Below, piece after piece: positions 60,098-64,000 of a stretch of DNA of 64,000 bases (positions are counted from its first letter, which is position 1; each line of letters starts with the position of its first letter). The notes under the pieces were generated by a model. That model saw only the letters and a list, made by a program, of their open reading frames with translations. It searched no databases and was not told the origin of the DNA. The stretch is from Bacteroidota bacterium (GTDB lineage: Bacteria > Bacteroidota > Bacteroidia > Bacteroidales > JAAUTT01). The position numbers were made by a program, and so were the translations under genes. The stretch is taken from positions 1 through 64,000 of the forward strand of contig JAEYWD010000041.1 in the NCBI GenBank assembly GCA_023429135.1, in the 5' to 3' direction.

Positions 60098-60245
60098 CTA
60101 CTGCATCTTTAGTTGTTCCGATAGCTGACATTTATCCGTCTTCAGGCAAAAAGACAGCATTGAACACAATTGCAAGGAGCATTATTCAGTTAAATTTAAA
60201 CATCATTGCTTTAATTTATATATTTTTAGGCACAATTTGCTACGG

Positions 60246-60791
60246 ATGAATTTGCAGGAAGAAAACGAACTTTTACTTTTAATTCAGAAGGATGATTCTG
60301 ATGCATTTAAAGAACTTTTCCTTTCTTATCATAAAAAGGTTTATTCGTTTGCATTCCGTCTCATACGTTCGGCTGCCCAGGCCGAAGATATCGTGCAAAA
60401 CGTCTTTATGGCCGTTTGGAACCAGCGCAAAAGTATCCGGATTACAAACTCGTTTGCCACATACCTTTTCGGGATTACTCGTAATATTGTTTGCGATTAT
60501 ATTAAACATAAAATGTCGCATGAAGCTTTTATTGCTTACACACTTGAAAATAAAAAGGATTACAGCTTTATTACCGACGAAGACATATTATATAAAGAAC
60601 TTACGGAGCGTTTAGAAAAATGTATTGCCGAACTTCCCGAACGACGCAAAGAGATTTTTTTACTTCACCGGATGGAGAATATGACTTATAAAGATATTGC
60701 CGGCAAACTTGGGATTACCGAAAATACGGTAGACACACAAATAAGATATGCTCTGGCCTACCTTAAAAGCCGGATTTCTCTTAATGCCTAA
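60246..60791 (+). CDS. ECF RNA polymerase sigma factor
   Basis: A 181-residue ECF sigma factor (ATG 60246 chosen over an upstream TTG at 60237). Seen: DAFKELFLSYHKKVYSFAFRLI and AEDIVQNVFMAVWNQRKSI in region 2; LPERRKEIFLLHRMENMTYKDIAGKLGITENTVDTQIRYAL in region 4 (split: LPERRKEIFLLHRM, YKDIAGKLGITENTVDTQIR). It would control the adjacent SusC operon, paired with the FecR protein encoded 148 nt downstream. It differs in sequence from the sigma factor at 52186, so the two systems should respond to different glycans. Confidence 0.94.
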   Translation: MNLQEENELLLLIQKDDSDAFKELFLSYHKKVYSFAFRLIRSAAQAEDIVQNVFMAVWNQRKSIRITNSFATYLFGITRNIVCDYIKHKMSHEAFIAYTLENKKDYSFITDEDILYKELTERLEKCIAELPERRKEIFLLHRMENMTYKDIAGKLGITENTVDTQIRYALAYLKSRISLNA

Positions 60792-60939
60792 CTTACGATC
60801 AATTGTTGTTTCGAAAATGTTTTATATAAAACTCTAAAAAACAACTCTCTTTAAATTATTTTAGAAAATATTTCAAAAAAATAATATTTCGCTTCACGGA
60901 GATTTCCAAAAAACGACACTACCATTTTACAGGATAATA

Positions 60940-62016
60940 ATGGAAAAAGAAAAAGACATACAAAATTTGCTGAAAAAGCTTTCGGAGGGCGAATTAACTC
61001 CTCACGAAGCAATGCAATTGAATTCTATTTTGAAGAATAAGGATTCAGAAAAGGAGTTTAACGATATGCTTGAAGATATCTGGGAACATTCCGATATGGA
61101 AAACATTCCTTCGGACCGGATATGGAATAAACTACAAAACGAAATACCAGTTAAACCCACAACAGAAACGAACAAAAACGGCAGAAGAATTGCACTATTG
61201 GTTCCCTATTTTAAATATGCAGCAGTTATCGTAATCACAATTGGAATTACGTTACTCTTTCAGCACCGGTCTGGGAAAACCTCTTTGCCCATTGCTTCAA
61301 TAGATAATACAAAAGAAACATCGGAAATAACTGTTTCTTACGGATCAAAGTCAAAAATCACCCTCCCCGATGGTTCGGTTGTTCATCTGAATTCGGGAAG
61401 TACATTGCGCTACCCTGCCCGTTTTAGCAGCCTATCTCGCAACGTATATCTCGACGGCGAAGCTTTTTTCGATGTAAAAAAAGATCCAGAACATCCCTTC
61501 TTTGTCAAAACTGATGTAGTTACCATCAAAGTTCTGGGAACTAAATTCAATGTTAAATCGTACTCCGACGAAAAGACCATCCAAACCACGCTTGTAAGCG
61601 GAGCGGTAGAAATTTATTCGAATAAAAAAGGCCTTTCACAAGAAAAACGGCTATTAGCTCTTAAGCCAAACCAACAGGTAATTATTGTAAAGGGTACTGA
61701 AAGCTCAACGATTTCCAGTAACCTTAAAAAAAGTATAATAGCTCTGGATACAATGGTGGCCAAACCCCAACTTGAAGAAGCCGTTGCATGGAAAGATAAT
61801 AAACTTGTTTTTAGAGATGAAACATTCCATGACTTGTCGAAAAGGATGGAACGTTGGTACGATGTTAAAATCGAAATTAAAGATGAAGAGCTACTTAATG
61901 CGATTTTTTCAGGAGCATTTGTAAAAGAATCGGTAGAGCAGGCTCTCGATGCGTTGAAACTCGCCACACCATTTCGTTATACAATGGAAAAGAACTATAT
62001 ACTTATAACAAGATAA
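60940..62016 (+). CDS. FecR-family anti-sigma factor
   Basis: A 358-residue anti-sigma factor. Seen: cytoplasmic helical domain (1-80), a transmembrane helix (about 89-107; YAAVIVITIGITLLF), the FecR domain with LPDGSVVHLNSGSTLRYP, YLDGEAFFDVKKD, KVLGTKFNVKSY, and a C-terminal domain with FHDLSKRMERWYDVKIEIKD (split: LSKRMERWYDVKIE) that contacts the STN domain of SusC. Followed by a 135-nt gap containing the antisense-oriented hairpin, then susC. Confidence 0.94.
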   Translation: MEKEKDIQNLLKKLSEGELTPHEAMQLNSILKNKDSEKEFNDMLEDIWEHSDMENIPSDRIWNKLQNEIPVKPTTETNKNGRRIALLVPYFKYAAVIVITIGITLLFQHRSGKTSLPIASIDNTKETSEITVSYGSKSKITLPDGSVVHLNSGSTLRYPARFSSLSRNVYLDGEAFFDVKKDPEHPFFVKTDVVTIKVLGTKFNVKSYSDEKTIQTTLVSGAVEIYSNKKGLSQEKRLLALKPNQQVIIVKGTESSTISSNLKKSIIALDTMVAKPQLEEAVAWKDNKLVFRDETFHDLSKRMERWYDVKIEIKDEELLNAIFSGAFVKESVEQALDALKLATPFRYTMEKNYILITR

Positions 62017-62060
62017 ACTAACGAATAATTAATCATTTATGCCTATGTAAAAAATAAACT

Positions 62061-62140
62061 AAAAAAAGAAAAGCGGAAAATGCTACCAACATTCCCCGCT
62101 TAAAAATTTGTGTTAAAAATCTGATTCATTGAATTTCAAC
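62061..62140 (-). ncRNA. predicted cis-antisense RNA in the fecR-susC gap (locus 2)
   Basis: Prediction. On the minus strand TAAATTTG (62152-62145), an exact TAnnTTTG, begins at the base opposite the A of the susC ATG, as at locus 1. Downstream on that strand a hairpin (62071-62101; AAGCGG/CCGCTT plus AATG/CATT) is followed by TTTTCTTTTTTT (ending at 62061), a terminator for minus-strand transcripts. Implied RNA about 80 nt. No minus-strand gene is nearby to need this terminator. Confidence 0.55.
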
Positions 62141-62151
62141 TTTTCAAATTT

Positions 62152-64000
62152 ATGAAAAAACTCTCATCTATTGTGCGGGGCAGGAGAAAATATTGCCTCA
62201 AAAAAACAATTCTTATCATGAAATTATTTACTTTATTGCTATGTGTAAATCTGATCCACATCAGTGCTAACGTGTATTCTCAAAACGAGCGCTTCACAGT
62301 TAAAACTGATAAAATACAAGTTCGGGAACTTCTTGATAAAATAGAATCGGAGAGCAACTATAAGTTTCTGTACCGATCCGATTATCTTAATGCCAGTTAT
62401 GTGAAGCTGGATGCTCATGATCTTTCAATCAAAGAACTATTAACGGAAGTTGTTAAACAAACTGATATCAATTATAAAATCCTGGATGATAAATTAATCG
62501 TTGTTGCGCCAAAATCACTTATGGAGACCCAGCAATTACAAATAAGTGGTACCATTACCGATGCTTCAACCGGAGAACCGTTACCTGGGGTTAATATTTT
62601 GATAGAAGGCACAACCACAGGTGCTATTACCGATCAGGAAGGGAAATATAGTCTTAAATTACCTTCGGCAAATTCTATTCTTGTTTTTTCCTATATCGGT
62701 TACAACAGCGAGCGTATAGAAACAGGTAATCGGTCTATAATAGATGTATCCTTAATTCCCAATATTGAAAACCTAAACGAAGTGGTGGTTATTGGGTATG
62801 GAACTCAGAAAAAGAAAGATTTAACCGGATCAATAGTAAGTGTAAAACTCGACCGGGTTGATCAAACGCCTACAACCGACCTTTCTCAAGCTTTGCAAGG
62901 ATATACTGCCGGGTTAAATGCAACCGGAGGATCTTTGGCAGGAGAACAGGGAGGATTATCCATCCGTGGGAAAACATCGTTATCGGCTAGCGACAACCCG
63001 TTAATCGTAGTGGACGGAATTATTTATCATGGTAGCACTACTGATATCAATGTTAACGACATAGCCTCCATCGATGTTTTAAAAGATGCAAGTGCTGCGG
63101 CCGTTTACGGTTCTCGTTCAGCTAATGGTGTTATTGCTATTACAACTAAAACTGGTAAAACTAAGAAGCCAACGTTCAACTTTAACGCATATTATGGTAT
63201 GCAAAATTTGTCGAATACCAAAAGAACCCAGATAATGGATGGTGAACAATATGCTATGAGATTGGTAGATTATTATTATCAGCAGAATCTTTACAACTGG
63301 TATAAAACAAAACCTGCCAGTGCCGATGCCCGACCCGTTAGACCCGATGTTACTGATAGAAATATTGTAGCTTCTTATCTGCGTACAGCCGAAGAACAAG
63401 CCAATTATCTTGCCGGAAATGAAGTGGATTGGATTGATGAAGTTACTCGTACAGCCCCCATTCAATCGTATAACTTAAGTGTATCTGGACAAACCGAAAG
63501 AACAAATTATTTTCTATCAACCTCGTATACCGACCAGAAAGGTATTCTTTTAAATGACGAGTTTAAAAGGCTGACATTCTTCTCAAAATTCGAAAATAAA
63601 ATAACCGATTGGTTTACTGTTGAGTTTGCTCCCACCTACACTCATCTGGATTATTCGGGAATTGATGTGGGCATGAATTACGCCTTACAGGCAAGTCCTT
63701 GGGGAAATATATACGACAGTGATGGTAAGTATCCTGTTTATATCGCTGAAGAATCGTATGTTTATCACCCTCTTGGTCATACTCTGGCCTCCAACGACAA
63801 TCCCAGTGATAACATAAATCTGGTATTAAAGGGCAAAATTTCTGTACCATGGATAAAGGGATTGAACTATGAAGCAAATTATTCAAATCTTTATATTTTC
63901 GACAGCAATGCTTCTTATTATCCAAAATCGATAGCTGAAGGTTCCAAAACTGATGGCGAAGCTAACAAATCGAGCTCCAGGGAAAGAAAATGGTTATTTA
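62152..64000 (+). CDS. SusC/RagA-family TonB-dependent transporter with STN domain (3' end outside window)
   Basis: First 616 codons of an outer-membrane glycan transporter; the frame is open to the window end. Seen: signal region (about 17-44, ending VYSQ), STN domain (about 48-115; VRELLDKIESESNYKFLY), carboxypeptidase-like domain (ISGTITDASTGEPLPGVNIL), EVVVIGYGTQKKKDLTGSIV at the plug start, plug motifs PLIVVDGIIYHG and DASAAAVYGSRSANGVIAI, then barrel strands. Third gene of sigma-fecR-susC; a susD gene is expected just past the end. Confidence 0.95.
   Translation, partial: MKKLSSIVRGRRKYCLKKTILIMKLFTLLLCVNLIHISANVYSQNERFTVKTDKIQVRELLDKIESESNYKFLYRSDYLNASYVKLDAHDLSIKELLTEVVKQTDINYKILDDKLIVVAPKSLMETQQLQISGTITDASTGEPLPGVNILIEGTTTGAITDQEGKYSLKLPSANSILVFSYIGYNSERIETGNRSIIDVSLIPNIENLNEVVVIGYGTQKKKDLTGSIVSVKLDRVDQTPTTDLSQALQGYTAGLNATGGSLAGEQGGLSIRGKTSLSASDNPLIVVDGIIYHGSTTDINVNDIASIDVLKDASAAAVYGSRSANGVIAITTKTGKTKKPTFNFNAYYGMQNLSNTKRTQIMDGEQYAMRLVDYYYQQNLYNWYKTKPASADARPVRPDVTDRNIVASYLRTAEEQANYLAGNEVDWIDEVTRTAPIQSYNLSVSGQTERTNYFLSTSYTDQKGILLNDEFKRLTFFSKFENKITDWFTVEFAPTYTHLDYSGIDVGMNYALQASPWGNIYDSDGKYPVYIAEESYVYHPLGHTLASNDNPSDNINLVLKGKISVPWIKGLNYEANYSNLYIFDSNASYYPKSIAEGSKTDGEANKSSSRERKWLF

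Noticed and set aside
60001..60249. 82-codon plus-strand frame before the second sigma factor
   Set aside because: Its composition resembles a shadow of the minus-strand remnant, and it runs into the sigma start region without family resemblance.

Overview
The window is chromosomal DNA from a member of the Bacteroidota, most likely a free-living Bacteroidales/Marinilabiliales-type anaerobe. Four things point there: two ECF sigma - FecR - SusC polysaccharide systems, near-absence of Shine-Dalgarno sequences, repeated promoter elements of the Bacteroidota type (TAnnTTTG, seen before both tRNA genes, rplM, frr, hflX and others), and a tight rplM-rpsI-rpsB-tsf-pyrH-frr block. No phage, insertion sequence, plasmid gene or CRISPR array was seen.

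Layout. 1-8.5 kb (minus): a compact signalling operon with a CheR, a GAF/PAS membrane sensor, a second CheR with eroded catalytic motifs, a stand-alone CheB, a membrane GAF protein and a GAF/PAS/SpoIIE phosphatase. 8.6-11.8 kb: a UPF0104 membrane protein and a biotin-dependent carboxyltransferase with its separate biotin carrier. 12-15.8 kb: a GH1 glucosidase, an exported protein of unknown role, and a three-gene minus-strand set (PqqD-like, lasso-B2-like transglutaminase-fold protease, AlbA/Schlafen-type protein). 16-25 kb: tRNA-Ala, then an unusual sulfur/electron-transfer operon (DsrE, DsrE2, TusA, FlpD-like protein, two HdrA paralogues, a small winged-helix protein and a QmoC/HdrCE-like membrane subunit) facing a Crp/Fnr regulator, followed by a DUF134/NifX-like operon with an operator-like dyad over its promoter. 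25-34 kb: HflX, a NodB-type deacetylase, a large DUF2723 membrane protein, an outer-membrane protein, 3-methyladenine glycosylase and an O-antigen-ligase-like protein. 34-38.3 kb: translation genes. 38.4-45.4 kb: radical SAM/SPASM protein, tRNA-Glu, DEAD-box helicase, TPR protein, DUF3108 protein and an HD hydrolase. 45.5-64 kb: a polysaccharide utilisation region, with sigma/FecR/SusC/SusD on the minus strand, a plus-strand block (GH105, CBM/PKD protein, PL22-like lyase, NUDIX, MDR dehydrogenase, Gfo/Idh) and a second sigma/FecR/SusC set that runs off the end.

How the genes may work together. The 16-22.5 kb operon joins sulfur-carrier proteins to an Hdr/Qmo-like flavin/Fe-S unit and a quinone-facing membrane subunit, with no aprAB, dsrAB or hdrB nearby. 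It is the best candidate here for an undescribed system, namely menaquinone-linked persulfide chemistry. The polysaccharide region looks aimed at a uronic-acid-containing (pectin-like) substrate. Both of its fecR-susC gaps contain a hairpin plus T-tract that makes sense only on the strand opposite the genes, and both have a promoter-like element on that strand beginning at the first base of the susC start codon. This predicts a pair of cis-antisense RNAs of about 80-90 nt. Several intergenic regions hold nested palindromes, the most striking being a 110-bp three-tier element at 57053-57162.
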